From the NCBI GenBank assembly GCA_947307055.1, contig CAMZHX010000004.1, positions 1-64,000 of the forward strand: DNA of 64,000 bases, given 5' to 3'. The position numbers were made by a program, and so were the translations under genes. Shown here piece by piece: positions 1 to 10,525 of this stretch (the first letter of the stretch is position 1; every line of letters starts with the position of its first letter). The notes below the pieces were generated by a model, which saw only the letters and a list, made by a program, of their open reading frames with translations, was not told where the DNA came from and made no database searches. The stretch is from an uncultured Selenomonadales bacterium. GTDB lineage: Bacteria > Bacillota > Negativicutes > Selenomonadales > Selenomonadaceae.

Positions 1-364
1 AGATTATGTGCATGGAAGTTATCAGCGAAAACGCCAGCGCGAATGAAATTGTATGACCTAAAGTTTCGCCGACGCCTAATGAATGAATCAGCGGTGAAAT
101 CAATTCCGCGACGAACGGCTCGCCGACCCAACCGAGTCCGAGCGATGACAAAGTTATTCCGAGTTGCGTGACGCTCAACGCCTCGTCGAGTTCGTCGACT
201 AATTTTTTAGCGTACTTTGCTCGCGTGTTGCCCTCTTGAATCAGCGTTTCGAGGCGCGACGGACGGATTTTAACGCAACAAAATTCCGCCGCTACGAAGA
301 AGCCATTCATTGCAATCAGGAACAGCACTAAAAATGTTTGCAGTAATATGGGCACGATGTCCAA
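1..364 (-). CDS. CNNM/DUF21 transporter-family protein (hemolysin C/CorB-like), 3' part beyond window
   Basis: About 121 residues are visible; the gene runs off the left edge. The reading frame gives a hydrophobic N-terminus followed by a stretch with NGFFVAAEF and then TQLGITLSSLGLGWVGEP, which is the hallmark of the CNNM (DUF21) membrane domain of CorB/CorC/TlyC-type proteins, normally followed by CBS and CorC_HlyC domains that are outside the window. Family members are linked to Mg2+ or other cation export. I chose a TTG start at 362-364 because AGGAGG lies about 10 nt upstream (375-380 on this strand) and no ATG fits. A heptamer repeat block separates it from metA. Family call is firm; substrate is unknown. 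Confidence 0.75.
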   Translation of the reverse strand, partial: MDIVPILLQTFLVLFLIAMNGFFVAAEFCCVKIRPSRLETLIQEGNTRAKYAKKLVDELDEALSVTQLGITLSSLGLGWVGEPFVAELISPLIHSLGVGETLGHTISFALAFSLITSMHII

Positions 365-381
365 AATGAAAAAACCTCCTA

Positions 382-461
382 AAGGAAAAGGGAAAAGGGA
401 AATGGGAGAAGGGAGAAGTAGGGATAAGACTTTTCCCTTCTCCTTTTTCCCTTCTCCCTTA
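382..461. repeat. Purine/pyrimidine heptamer repeat block (type A), inverted arms
   Basis: GGGAAAA/GGGAAAT/GGGAGAA-type 7-mers on the left arm and CCCTTCT/CCTTTTT-type 7-mers on the right arm face each other around a short AGTAGGGATAAGACTTTT centre, so the transcript could fold into a long hairpin. The right end supplies the TAA stop of metA. It sits between metA and the CNNM gene. Confidence 0.8.
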
Positions 462-1391
462 ATAAAACGACTTACTGCTGATGGATTCGAGCTCGTAGGG
501 CGTCTCTTGATAAACGTAATAGTTCAACCAGTTGGCAAAAAGTAAGTGAGCTACCGACCGCCACTTCACGACGGGCTCCTTAGTCGGGTCGTCATTTGGA
601 AAATAATTCTTCGGGATATTGGGATTGAGTTCGGCTCGCAAGTCGCGCTCGTACTCGTTCTTCAAAGTGTTTGGGTCGTACTCAGCATGTCCCGTGATGA
701 AAAATAATCGCTTGTCCAAATCCGCAACGGCATAAACGCCCGCCTCGTCCGAATCGGATAAAAGCGTCAGTGCGGGAACTTTTTTTATATCCTCGCGCCG
801 AGTTCCTGTATACCTTGAGTGCGGCACAAAAAATTCATCGTCGAAGCCGCGCATAAGTTTTTCATGCTTGACGCAAAGTTTGTGGAGATAGACGCCCGAC
901 ATTTTTTCAGGCAAAAGATATTTCGGCACGCCGTAGAAATGATACAAGCCCGCCTGCGCTCCCCAACAAATGTAGAACGACGACCAAGCATGCGACCTGC
1001 TCCAATCCATAATTTCGACAAGCTCTTGCCAATAAGTAACGTCTTCAAACTCCACAAGCTCAAGCGGCGCGCCCGTCATGATGAAGCCGTCGTAATTTTT
1101 ATTTTTTACGTCGTCGAACGTCCCGTAAAATTCGGTGAGATAATCTTTTGATGTGTGAGTTGGCATATAAGTTCGCGTGTAAATGAAATCGACTTCGACC
1201 TGCAACGGCGTATTGCCCAAAAGCCGCAGGAGTTGCGTTTCTGTCACGGATTTTATCGGCATTAGGTTGAGGATTAAAATTTTCAGCGGGCGAATGTCTT
1301 GCGAGTAAGCGCGGTCGGCGTCCATGACAAATATATTTTCGCCTTCAAGGATATGCGTTGCGGGCAAATTGTTCGGTATTTTTATCGGCAT
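459..1391 (-). CDS. metA: Homoserine O-acyltransferase MetA/MetAS (predicted acetyl-CoA specific)
   Basis: 310 residues, full length for the MetA family (class I glutamine amidotransferase-like fold). It transfers an acyl group to homoserine, the first committed step of methionine synthesis. Visible active-site elements are Cys142 in ICWGAQA, His235 and Glu237 in TGHAEYD. Residue 111 is Glu (GAPLELVEF); in characterised MetA proteins Glu111 favours acetyl-CoA while Gly111 favours succinyl-CoA, so the enzyme is probably a homoserine O-acetyltransferase despite its MetA fold. The ATG at 1391 has a good AAAGGAGG ribosome site. Heptamer repeat blocks flank both ends, and the stop codon lies in one. 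No SAM riboswitch was seen upstream. Confidence 0.93.
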   Translation of the reverse strand: MPIKIPNNLPATHILEGENIFVMDADRAYSQDIRPLKILILNLMPIKSVTETQLLRLLGNTPLQVEVDFIYTRTYMPTHTSKDYLTEFYGTFDDVKNKNYDGFIMTGAPLELVEFEDVTYWQELVEIMDWSRSHAWSSFYICWGAQAGLYHFYGVPKYLLPEKMSGVYLHKLCVKHEKLMRGFDDEFFVPHSRYTGTRREDIKKVPALTLLSDSDEAGVYAVADLDKRLFFITGHAEYDPNTLKNEYERDLRAELNPNIPKNYFPNDDPTKEPVVKWRSVAHLLFANWLNYYVYQETPYELESISSKSFY

Positions 1392-1407
1392 AAAGTTTCC
1401 TCCTTTG

Positions 1408-1565
1408 TAAGGGAAAAGGGAAATGGGAAATGGGAAAAGTCTAAAAACTTATCCCTACCCTTTTCCCTTCTCCCTTACCCCTTCTCCCTTAATAGAAAAG
1501 GGAAATGGGAAAAGTCTAAAAACTTATCCCACCCTTTTCCCTTCTCCTTTTTCCCTTCTCCCTTA
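1408..1565. repeat. Two adjacent type A heptamer repeat blocks
   Basis: Two consecutive GGGAAAN arms, each followed by AGTCTAAAAACTTATCCC and a CCCTTCT-type arm. The two centres are nearly identical, suggesting local duplication. The right end provides the TAA stop of the upstream gene. The block separates the secreted-protein gene from metA on the minus strand. Confidence 0.8.
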
Positions 1566-2435
1566 GTCCAGCGAATATCGGCTGACCCAGCGCGAATTAT
1601 TTTTCACATAGGCGCGCAGTCGCACCAAACCTTTATAATCAGGCTCATCGCTCGCAATCATATGATAAGCCCCGTCGTATTCGTCCTTGAGCTCCTGCCA
1701 CGAATTATTTGGCGTCCAAATCTGCCCGTCCTTAATCGACTCGGTGCCTTGCGTCAAGTTGATTGCCTTTTTCATGAATCTAATCTCGGCAGTCTTCCCG
1801 CTCGAATCCTTTTTAACCTGCCACTCCCATAAAACTAAATTCGAACCCTTAAGCCGCATAGTTGTCGTGTCGGCACTTAAAGTTGTCGTCGCGCCGGAGT
1901 TGTCGGTATAAGTCCATAAATCAATCCAACGTTCTTCAGTCGGTGCGCGTTTACGGTCGCGCTCGCCCATCTGAAAAACTTCGTCGACAATCGCGCAATA
2001 AAATTCCTCGTCGAATGAGCGCGTATTTATTTCCTTGACGCGCCCTTCCGCCTTCGACCAGACAACTTGGTCTTTGTCGTTGTAAAAATCTTCGCGGACG
2101 TATTGGAGCGTGCGATTTTGCGGATTCACCCTCAGCAACGCCAAACTGTAGGCTAAATTTTTCGGGTCGGGCAAAATGTTCGCTATGCCGTAATTTTTAA
2201 TGGTTTCGGCCGCGCCCTCGTAGGTGAATGTCGTTTTCGTCCACGCTTCAATCTCAATGGCGATTTCCCTGCCGTCGCTGGTTACGACTTTCTTTTTGAC
2301 GGTCACGGAATCGGGCTCGAAATATTTGCTGTACTTGTCGTTTGAATCGAGCCAAAACCATTCGACCGCCGCGCAAGTTTCAAACGGAATAAAAATCGTC
2401 GCCGCGATTAGCATAGCCAAAAATATTTTCTTCAT
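1563..2435 (-). CDS. Secreted protein of unknown function
   Basis: 290 residues with a clear signal peptide (MKKIFLAMLIAATIFIPF, cleavage expected near CAA-VEW, residue 23). The mature part has many aromatic residues and alternates short beta-like strands; no catalytic motif was recognised. A WFWLDSNDKYSKYFEPDSV segment near the mature N-terminus resembles surface proteins of Negativicutes that describe a measured state of the cell surface, but this is only an impression. It follows the HydF-like GTPase gene by 16 nt, and that spacer is a type B heptamer repeat that also provides the only purine-rich stretch in front of the ATG. Function unknown. Confidence 0.75.
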   Translation of the reverse strand: MKKIFLAMLIAATIFIPFETCAAVEWFWLDSNDKYSKYFEPDSVTVKKKVVTSDGREIAIEIEAWTKTTFTYEGAAETIKNYGIANILPDPKNLAYSLALLRVNPQNRTLQYVREDFYNDKDQVVWSKAEGRVKEINTRSFDEEFYCAIVDEVFQMGERDRKRAPTEERWIDLWTYTDNSGATTTLSADTTTMRLKGSNLVLWEWQVKKDSSGKTAEIRFMKKAINLTQGTESIKDGQIWTPNNSWQELKDEYDGAYHMIASDEPDYKGLVRLRAYVKNNSRWVSRYSLD

Positions 2436-2436
2436 A

Positions 2437-2469
2437 TCTAATCCCCAGTCCCTAATCCCTACTCCCTAA
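2437..2469. repeat. Type B heptamer repeat (TAGGGAN/TGGGGAT)
   Basis: On the minus strand the sequence reads TAGGGAG-TAGGGAT-TAGGGAC-TGGGGAT, four 7-mers. It encodes the last residues (GSRD) and TAG stop of the GTPase gene and lies directly before the next ATG at 2435. Confidence 0.8.
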
Positions 2470-2898
2470 AAGCCGATTGATTTCCTCGTCCAATTCCTCG
2501 ACGCCCTCACCAGTCTGCGCACTCACGCAAATTGTCTGCAATCCTGAAACTTCTTTGACTGCCGCCGCTAAAGCCTTGCCGCCGTCGGGGAATTTATCTG
2601 CCTGACTTATTACGACGATGACTTCCGAGCCGTTCTTTTTAAGTTTGCTTATCCAACCCAGCTCCAACTCAAATGAATCGTCCGTGATTAACATCAGCGA
2701 CACTTCGACGCTTTGCGCGGATTGTTCTGCGGTCGAATCGTCTTCAACGTCTACGCCGACCGTGTCGACCAACATGACTTTTGTCACCGAGCCGATTTCC
2801 ATTGCTCTGAACGTCACTTTGATTTTATGTTTCGTCAGCGCGTACATCAACGCAGATTTCCCGCTTTTGCGCTTACCGAATATTCCTACTTGTCTCAT
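2452..2898 (-). CDS. Stand-alone HydF-like small GTPase domain
   Basis: 148 residues, one G domain. G1 P-loop GKRKSGKS is at residues 8-15, the G3 motif DTVG at 45-48, a G4-like SQADK at 98-102 (variant of NKxD), and a G5-like SAQTGEG near 125. The segment RAMEIG...VMLVDTVGVD is reminiscent of the N-terminal GTPase of HydF, the [FeFe]-hydrogenase maturase scaffold. However, the dimerisation and Fe-S binding domains of HydF (about 400 residues in total) are absent. The start has AAAGGAGG upstream. The C-terminal GSRD and stop come from a heptamer repeat, so the original C-terminus may have been different. It could be a Ras-like regulator or a HydF relic. Family placement is moderate; role unknown. 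Confidence 0.7.
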   Translation of the reverse strand: MRQVGIFGKRKSGKSALMYALTKHKIKVTFRAMEIGSVTKVMLVDTVGVDVEDDSTAEQSAQSVEVSLMLITDDSFELELGWISKLKKNGSEVIVVISQADKFPDGGKALAAAVKEVSGLQTICVSAQTGEGVEELDEEINRLLGSRD

Positions 2899-2938
2899 GA
2901 AGTTGCGCCTCCTTTTTAGGGCGATTATAACAAAGTTT

Positions 2939-3787
2939 CTAAATCAAGTCGACAAGGGAGCGGCGTCTTTTCTCGAAGTGCGCAATTTTTTTATAGCCGA
3001 AATTTTTAACATAGATGATAGCTTCCTCGTAGAACTTGCCGCAATCTTCGGGCTGATGCGCGTCGCTGGTAATGACAATCGGCAAGTCGTAAGCCGCCGC
3101 AATTTTCATGAAGTCGGCGTAGGGTGAAATTTCTTTGACGGGGTATCGGTAAAGCGTGCCGGTGTTCACGTCGACGACCATATCAGCTTTTTGCAGCGCG
3201 GCGGCTACTCGTTCAAGATAATTTGTCGCGTCGAAGTCGGGGAAGAAGTTAAACAGCCTGATATTGAACGGGTGCCCCAAAATGTCGTAATTGCCACTTG
3301 AGGCTAGCAACTCAACCTGCGCGGCGTATTCCTCGTAAATGTCGTGCAAGTCGTGATTCTTCCACTCGTCGATAATTTTAGAGGCGTCATAACCCCAACC
3401 CCAAAGGAAATGCACAGAGCCAATCCGATAATCAAAATCCCACGCGTCGAGAATTTTTTTGACGGCGTCTTGGTCGCGGAAATTGCAAACCTCAATCCCA
3501 ATCCTGACCGCATGATTTTTCTGGAGCAATCCCACAAAGTCAAAATAATCTTTGAGCGTGTGTTTAAACTTGTTCGTCTTGAGCCAAACTTTTTGGAACT
3601 CCCCGACCAGCGAATCATTCAAAATCAAATCGTCGTAATAAAATTTTTCAAACTCCGGGAAGGTATGAGTATGCTCGCTGATTCCGATTTCGTCCAGCCC
3701 GTGACTTTTCGCCGCCTCGAAAAATCCTTCCGCCCAAGCCGCGTCATAGTCGCCGTACTCAAAGTGCATGTGGTAATCAAATCTCAT
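2939..3787 (-). CDS. PHP-family phosphatase, histidinol-phosphatase-like (HisJ/HisK type)
   Basis: 282 residues, matching the length of PHP-type histidinol phosphatases. Metal-binding motifs characteristic of the polymerase-and-histidinol-phosphatase fold are visible: DYHMHFE at the N-terminus, SEHTHTFPEF near residue 40, GHPFNI in the middle and TSDAHQPEDCG near the C-terminus. The likely reaction is hydrolysis of a phosphate monoester such as L-histidinol phosphate in histidine synthesis, but no other his gene is nearby, so the substrate is inferred from family only. It is part of a long minus-strand run from pcrA to metA, 37 nt after the TPR gene. Confidence 0.82.
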   Translation of the reverse strand: MRFDYHMHFEYGDYDAAWAEGFFEAAKSHGLDEIGISEHTHTFPEFEKFYYDDLILNDSLVGEFQKVWLKTNKFKHTLKDYFDFVGLLQKNHAVRIGIEVCNFRDQDAVKKILDAWDFDYRIGSVHFLWGWGYDASKIIDEWKNHDLHDIYEEYAAQVELLASSGNYDILGHPFNIRLFNFFPDFDATNYLERVAAALQKADMVVDVNTGTLYRYPVKEISPYADFMKIAAAYDLPIVITSDAHQPEDCGKFYEEAIIYVKNFGYKKIAHFEKRRRSLVDLI

Positions 3788-3824
3788 GTCGCCACCTCGT
3801 TACAAATTATGTTCTTCATTTTTA

Positions 3825-4640
3825 TTAGAGCCAGCTTATACGAGTTAACGAGCCATCAGGAAGCCTTACCCAATCCGACTCAGATTCCATTTCTTGATCT
3901 TGGGGCTTTTCGAGCTCCTGTTTATTGAATTCATCCAATTTACACGCTTCGGCGCATTTATTGCGAGCTTCTGTATAATCTGGCTTGAACTTGATAGCGT
4001 TGTTGAAATGCTTAATCGCCTGGTTGTAGTTCTGTTTATTTAAGTAATAATCCGCTTTGTTAAAGTAATCAAGTCCGCGCTTGTAGTAAAGTTCGACGCA
4101 TTTGTCACGATAATACGGTTCAAACTCGATAGCTTTGTTGAAATTATCATTCGCTTGCTTATAATCCTGTTTATTGAAGTAAATACACCCAAGATTGTAA
4201 TAAGCTTCGGCATAATCTGGCTTGAACTTGATAGCGTTGTTGAAATGCTCAATCGCCTTGTTGTAGTTCTGTTCATTTAAGTAATAATCCGCTTTATTAA
4301 AGTAATCAAGTCCGCGCTTGTAGTAAAGTTCGACGCATTTGTCACGATAATACGGTTCAAACTTGATAGCTTTGTTGAAATTATCATTCGCTTGTTTATA
4401 ATCCTGTTTATTGAAGTAACTACGCCCAAGATTATAATATGCTTCGGCATAATCTGGCTTGAGCGCGATAGCTTTTTGGAAATGCTCAATTGCTTCGTAA
4501 TACTCCTTCCGTTTAGAGTAAACGAGTCCGAGTTTGTTATAAGGTTCCGGATTTTCTGGATTTTTGCGGATCTCACCTCGGTATGCTAAAATCGCCTTGA
4601 GATAATCTCCTCGCGAGAAAAAATAGTCGCCCTTAGACAT
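3825..4640 (-). CDS. Tetratricopeptide-repeat protein
   Basis: 271 residues made almost entirely of TPR units (AEAYYNLGxxYFNKxDYxxAxxxFNKAI pattern), predicted to be an all-helical binding scaffold. No signal peptide is visible. Two 79-residue modules are almost identical because the DNA contains a 237-bp tandem duplication, and a third more diverged copy begins upstream. The ATG at 4640 lies 3 nt after the ligA stop with GGAGG inside the ligA end, so the genes are probably translated together. Partner unknown. Confidence 0.85.
   Translation of the reverse strand: MSKGDYFFSRGDYLKAILAYRGEIRKNPENPEPYNKLGLVYSKRKEYYEAIEHFQKAIALKPDYAEAYYNLGRSYFNKQDYKQANDNFNKAIKFEPYYRDKCVELYYKRGLDYFNKADYYLNEQNYNKAIEHFNNAIKFKPDYAEAYYNLGCIYFNKQDYKQANDNFNKAIEFEPYYRDKCVELYYKRGLDYFNKADYYLNKQNYNQAIKHFNNAIKFKPDYTEARNKCAEACKLDEFNKQELEKPQDQEMESESDWVRLPDGSLTRISWL
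3975..4448. repeat. 237-bp tandem duplication inside the TPR gene
   Basis: The segment starting near 3975 recurs near 4212 with an offset of 237 bp (79 codons, so frame is kept) and only a few base differences, for example the shared TAAGTAATAATCCGCTTT at 4041 and 4278. A partial, more diverged unit continues past 4450. Confidence 0.85.
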
Positions 4641-4642
4641 TT

Positions 4643-6670
<2,028 letters not shown>

Positions 6671-8890
6671 CTAGACTTTGTTAATCGGCGCGTACTTGAG
6701 CGAAAGCATTTTCGTGCCGACTTCAGGATTTGAGAAAGAAATTATAATCCTGTCGCCGCTGACCGACGTAACTAGACCGAGCCCCCATTTTCTATGATTT
6801 ATCACGTCGCCGGCGTGATAGCCCGTTGAAGACGCAGATTTTTTAGACGGCGATTTGACTTGCGCGGGGCGATGAGCGGTCGGCGGTCTGTAGGTCGAGC
6901 GCAGGATAGATTTTCTTTGTGGCGGCTTAGCCTTAGTCCCGACGCTCTCAATGCATTCGTCCGGGATTTCCTCGATAAAGCGCGAAATTTTTTTCTGGTG
7001 CATTTCCGTGCCCGTCCCCGTGAAAGACATTCGATTATCAGCCGCCGTTATGTAAAGTTTTTTCTTGGCGCGAGTGATTGCGACATAACAAGCGCGCCGC
7101 TCCTCTTCCAATTCGGCACTACTTCCGAATGACATGACGTGCGGGAAAATTCCGTCTTCCATGCCCACGACGAATACCACTGGGAATTCCAAACCCTTCG
7201 CCGCGTGAACCGTCATCAATTTTACGCGCGATTCGTTTTCGTCCATCGCGTCGAGGTCGGTTATCAGCGCGATATGATTCAAAAATTCTTGCAAGGTGCC
7301 GGTAGGATTCAGTTCTAAAAATTCCTTCGCGCTGTCGACGAACGTCCCTAAATTTTCTTCGCGCGAAACGTTTTCTTCCTTAGGGGTCTTGCTATCGCGC
7401 AACATTCGCATATAGCCCGATTCGTCAAGGACTGTGATTATCAACTTGTCGACGGAGAGATTTTTAGCCGACTCGGTGAAACTCATCATCATAGCCGCGA
7501 AACTTTGGAGACTTGCGCGGAATTTCGGCTGTAATTTGTTCAAAAGTTTTTTATCGGTAATGAATTCCATAATTGATAACTCGTTAGCGGTCGCCAATTC
7601 GGTCAGCCGATTTAAATTTGCGGCACCGAGTCCACGTCGTGGCGTGTTGATAATTCGCATAAGGTGCAAGTCGTCATGCGGATTGGCGATAACGTGCAAA
7701 TAGGCGAGAATGTCTTTAATTTCCTTGCGGTCGTAGAACTTCAGCCCGCCAACTATGAGATAGGGAATTTCCAACTGCATGAATTTTTCCTCGAACAGGC
7801 GCGACTGAGCATTAGTGCGATAGAGCAGGGCAATATCGTTGTAGGAAAAATTTTCTTGAGTGACGAGCCGTTTAATTTCCTGTGCAACTGCGACCGTTTC
7901 TAACCTGTCGGTCTCGCAAGTGCAGAATTTAATTTTCTCGCCGACTTCGTTATCGGTGCGGAGATTTTTGGGTATGCGCTCGAAATTATTTTGAATGACG
8001 GCGTTAGCGGCTTCCAAAATGGTTTTAGTCGAGCGGTAATTTTGTTCCAATGTGATAACTTTTGCGTCGGGATAATCGCGCTTGAAGTTCAAAATATTTT
8101 TCATATCAGCACCGCGCCAACCGTAAATCGATTGGTCAGCGTCGCCGACCACGCACAAATTTTTATACTTCACGGCGAGTAAATTGGTCAAGACGTACTG
8201 CGCAACGTTCGTGTCCTGGTACTCGTCAATTAAAATGTATTGGAATCGCTCCTGATATTTATCCAAAATGTCGGGGTGGTCGCGGAAAATTTGCACGGTC
8301 TTAAAAATCAAGTCGTCGAAGTCGAGCGCGTTATTTGCCTGCAACTTTTTCTGATAAAGTTCGTAAATCGTCGCGACGTTTATATCATTAGAGCCGTCGC
8401 CGTAAAGAATTTCTTCCCTGTATTTTTCCGGCGTAATCAACTTATTTTTCAGCTTGGAAATTTTGGACTGGACGCCGTCATAAACTTTTTCGCCGAAGCC
8501 GAGTTCCTTGACGCATTTTTTAACGAGGTTTCGGGAGTCTCCGGCGTCGTAGATTGCAAAGCTACTGGTGAATTGATTAGTGATTTTGATTTCGCGGCGC
8601 AGAAGTCTGGCGCAGAAGGAATGGAAGGTACTAAGTATGACATTTTTAGCGGGCTCGCCGATGAGTTTTTCAGCGCGAGTTTTCATTTCGTTAGCGGCCT
8701 TGTTGGTGAAAGTTATCGCCAAAATGTTGAACGGCGAAATTCCTTGCGCGATAAGATTTGCAATGCGGTAGGTCAGGACGCGAGTTTTGCCGGAACCCGC
8801 GCCCGCCATAACCAATAATGGACCGTCGAGGCAATCAACTGCCTTTTGCTGTTCGGGATTTAGATTTTCAAAAAAAAATTGCTCGGTCAA
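6671..8890 (-). CDS. pcrA: ATP-dependent DNA helicase PcrA/UvrD
   Basis: About 739 residues, superfamily 1A 3'-5' helicase acting in nucleotide excision repair and replication-conflict resolution. Visible motifs: Q-motif LNPEQQKAV, Walker A AGAGSGKTR, motif II DEYQDTN, motif III GDADQSIYGWRGA, motif IV QNYRST, motif V VKLMTVHAAKGLEFP and motif VI VAITRAKKKL. The C-terminal tail contains the Tudor-like HRKWGLG segment that binds RNA polymerase in PcrA. I chose TTG at 8890 because AAAGGGGG lies about 9 nt upstream; the longer frame to 8944 adds residues unlike the family. Divergent from pfkA. Confidence 0.95.
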   Translation of the reverse strand: MTEQFFFENLNPEQQKAVDCLDGPLLVMAGAGSGKTRVLTYRIANLIAQGISPFNILAITFTNKAANEMKTRAEKLIGEPAKNVILSTFHSFCARLLRREIKITNQFTSSFAIYDAGDSRNLVKKCVKELGFGEKVYDGVQSKISKLKNKLITPEKYREEILYGDGSNDINVATIYELYQKKLQANNALDFDDLIFKTVQIFRDHPDILDKYQERFQYILIDEYQDTNVAQYVLTNLLAVKYKNLCVVGDADQSIYGWRGADMKNILNFKRDYPDAKVITLEQNYRSTKTILEAANAVIQNNFERIPKNLRTDNEVGEKIKFCTCETDRLETVAVAQEIKRLVTQENFSYNDIALLYRTNAQSRLFEEKFMQLEIPYLIVGGLKFYDRKEIKDILAYLHVIANPHDDLHLMRIINTPRRGLGAANLNRLTELATANELSIMEFITDKKLLNKLQPKFRASLQSFAAMMMSFTESAKNLSVDKLIITVLDESGYMRMLRDSKTPKEENVSREENLGTFVDSAKEFLELNPTGTLQEFLNHIALITDLDAMDENESRVKLMTVHAAKGLEFPVVFVVGMEDGIFPHVMSFGSSAELEEERRACYVAITRAKKKLYITAADNRMSFTGTGTEMHQKKISRFIEEIPDECIESVGTKAKPPQRKSILRSTYRPPTAHRPAQVKSPSKKSASSTGYHAGDVINHRKWGLGLVTSVSGDRIIISFSNPEVGTKMLSLKYAPINKV

Positions 8891-9066
8891 AAGAGCATTC
8901 CCCCTTTCGATAGCAATTATATTTTTATAGCGAAAATTTTTCAAGCGGTGTTGCCTTTATTGTCGAAAGTTCCCAAGCAATTTTTTCTTTCGACTCGGCA
9001 GGAAAAAATAATCATGGCGGCGAAGTTTCGAGCAAATCTTTTTCCAGTTTGAAAGGAGCAATTTAA

Positions 9067-10338
9067 ATGGTTGGTGTCAGAAAAGTTGTAGCGATAGTTT
9101 GCGGCGGCGGCCCTGCGCCCGGTATCAATGCAGTTATCAACGCGGTCACGAACACGGCGAATCGTCATGGCTGGGACGTTTTGGGAATGTATGACGGCTT
9201 TAGTCATCTCGGACGCGGCGAGAAAAGTTATATTCGTCTCGACAGCGCGGCGGTCAATAGAATTCATTTGACGGGCGGTTGCATTTTGCGCATGTCGCGT
9301 TTCAACCCGACTAAAAAGGAATCCGATTTGCGCACGGTTGTCGACACGTTGACTGAACTCGGCGTCGGCTACCTCGTGACGATTGGCGGCGACGATACCG
9401 CTTTTAGTTCGTCGGCTGTCAGCGAATACGCTCGCAAACTTGGCAGGACAATTAATGTTGTCCACGTCCCGAAGACTATCGATAACGATTTGCCGTTGCC
9501 CGAAGGCATTCCGACATTTGGCTTTGAGACCGCGCGCGCATTCGGCACGACTGAAATTCAAAACCTCATGGAAGACGCGCACACCTCGAACAATCGCTGG
9601 TATTTCACAATAGCTATGGGCAGGACTGCCGGACATCTCGCGCTCGGTATGGGCAGGAGTGCTGGCGCGGCCGTCACGATTATCCCCGAAGAATTCCCGC
9701 AGGAAAAAATTCGCCTGCAACAAGTCGTCGACATTATCACCGGCTCGATTGTCAAACGCTATCTGATTGGCAAAAATTACGGCGTGGCGGTCGTGGCTGA
9801 GGGCGTCATTGAGAAAATCGCGGACGAAGACTTCCAAGAGCTCGGCAACGTTCAACTCGACGAGCACGGGCACATTCGTTACGCAGAACTCGACTTTGGC
9901 GAAATCCTCAAGCAAAAAGTTTTGGCAGAACTCAAACGCATTGGCATTAAAATTTCAATCGTCGACAAGGAAATTGGCTACGAACTCCGTTGCACGGCTC
10001 CGATTGCTTACGACATTGACTACGCGCGCAATCTCGGCTACGAGGCGATGCAATTCCTTATGCGCGGCGAAAGTGGCGCACTCATCACGATTCAGGACAA
10101 TAAAGCTGTGCCGCTTCGTTTCGAGGACATTCGCGACCCCGAAACCGGCAAAACTTATGTCCGCAAAGTCAATATCAACTCCGTGCACTACAGAATTGCT
10201 CGCGGCTTCATGACTCGTCTTGAGCGCGGCGACCTCGACGATGCCGGCGTTGCCAATGCCTTCCGCATGACGCCCGAAGAATTCAAGAATCGTTATGCTT
10301 ATCTCTTCGACGAAGAACCTACCCTTGACAATCAATAA
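9067..10338 (+). CDS. pfp: 6-phosphofructokinase, predicted pyrophosphate-dependent
   Basis: 423 residues, PFK family, catalysing fructose-6-phosphate to fructose-1,6-bisphosphate. Two phosphoryl-donor positions point to pyrophosphate rather than ATP: GGDD at 107-110 (ATP enzymes have GGDG) and PKTIDND at 135-141 (ATP enzymes have PGTIDND). These Asp and Lys replacements are the accepted markers of PPi-PFKs. A GAAAGGAG site precedes the ATG. Transcription ends at a strong terminator at 10388-10414. A PPi enzyme would make the step reversible and save ATP in an anaerobe. Family certain; donor inferred from motifs. Confidence 0.9.
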   Translation: MVGVRKVVAIVCGGGPAPGINAVINAVTNTANRHGWDVLGMYDGFSHLGRGEKSYIRLDSAAVNRIHLTGGCILRMSRFNPTKKESDLRTVVDTLTELGVGYLVTIGGDDTAFSSSAVSEYARKLGRTINVVHVPKTIDNDLPLPEGIPTFGFETARAFGTTEIQNLMEDAHTSNNRWYFTIAMGRTAGHLALGMGRSAGAAVTIIPEEFPQEKIRLQQVVDIITGSIVKRYLIGKNYGVAVVAEGVIEKIADEDFQELGNVQLDEHGHIRYAELDFGEILKQKVLAELKRIGIKISIVDKEIGYELRCTAPIAYDIDYARNLGYEAMQFLMRGESGALITIQDNKAVPLRFEDIRDPETGKTYVRKVNINSVHYRIARGFMTRLERGDLDDAGVANAFRMTPEEFKNRYAYLFDEEPTLDNQ

Positions 10339-10369
10339 GCTTTATTTTGGCTAACGCCCTAACTGTTCC

Positions 10370-10414
10370 GCCGCTTTTAAAGCGGCTCCCCGATTAAACG
10401 TCGGGGATTTTTTT
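10370..10414 (+). terminator. Rho-independent terminator after the phosphofructokinase gene
   Basis: A first hairpin GCCGCTTTTAAAGCGGC (10370-10386) is followed directly by CCCCGA-TTAAACG-TCGGGG (10388-10406) and a run of seven T. Confidence 0.9.
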
Positions 10415-10472
10415 ACGCAACACACTGTTTGGTTACTTTTTAAAAGTAACTTGAAATTCGTTATCAAATAGC

Positions 10473-10501
10473 TTGACAATGCAAATGATTAGAATTATCA
10501 T
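10473..10501 (+). promoter_or_regulatory. Sigma-A promoter of the SLH porin gene
   Basis: TTGACA (10473-10478), a 17-nt spacer and TATCAT (10496-10501), 25 nt before the start codon at 10526. The -35 is a perfect consensus. Confidence 0.8.
10486..10500 (+). promoter_or_regulatory. Fur-box-like 7-1-7 operator overlapping the porin -10
   Basis: TGATTAGAATTATCA matches 12 of 14 positions of the Bacillus Fur consensus TGATAATnATTATCA, with a perfect right half. It covers most of the -10 hexamer, the classic place for repression. A related Fur-family member (PerR, Zur) is possible. Confidence 0.55.
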
Positions 10502-10525
10502 TGCGACTGTAAGGAGGCTTTTGAA

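Noticed and set aside
382-461. Heptamer arrays as CRISPR repeats
   Set aside because: Units are 7 bases without spacers and without cas genes.
8941-9915. 324-residue minus-strand reading frame across the phosphofructokinase gene
   Set aside because: It is antisense to a well-supported gene, has no ribosome site and no family-like motif.
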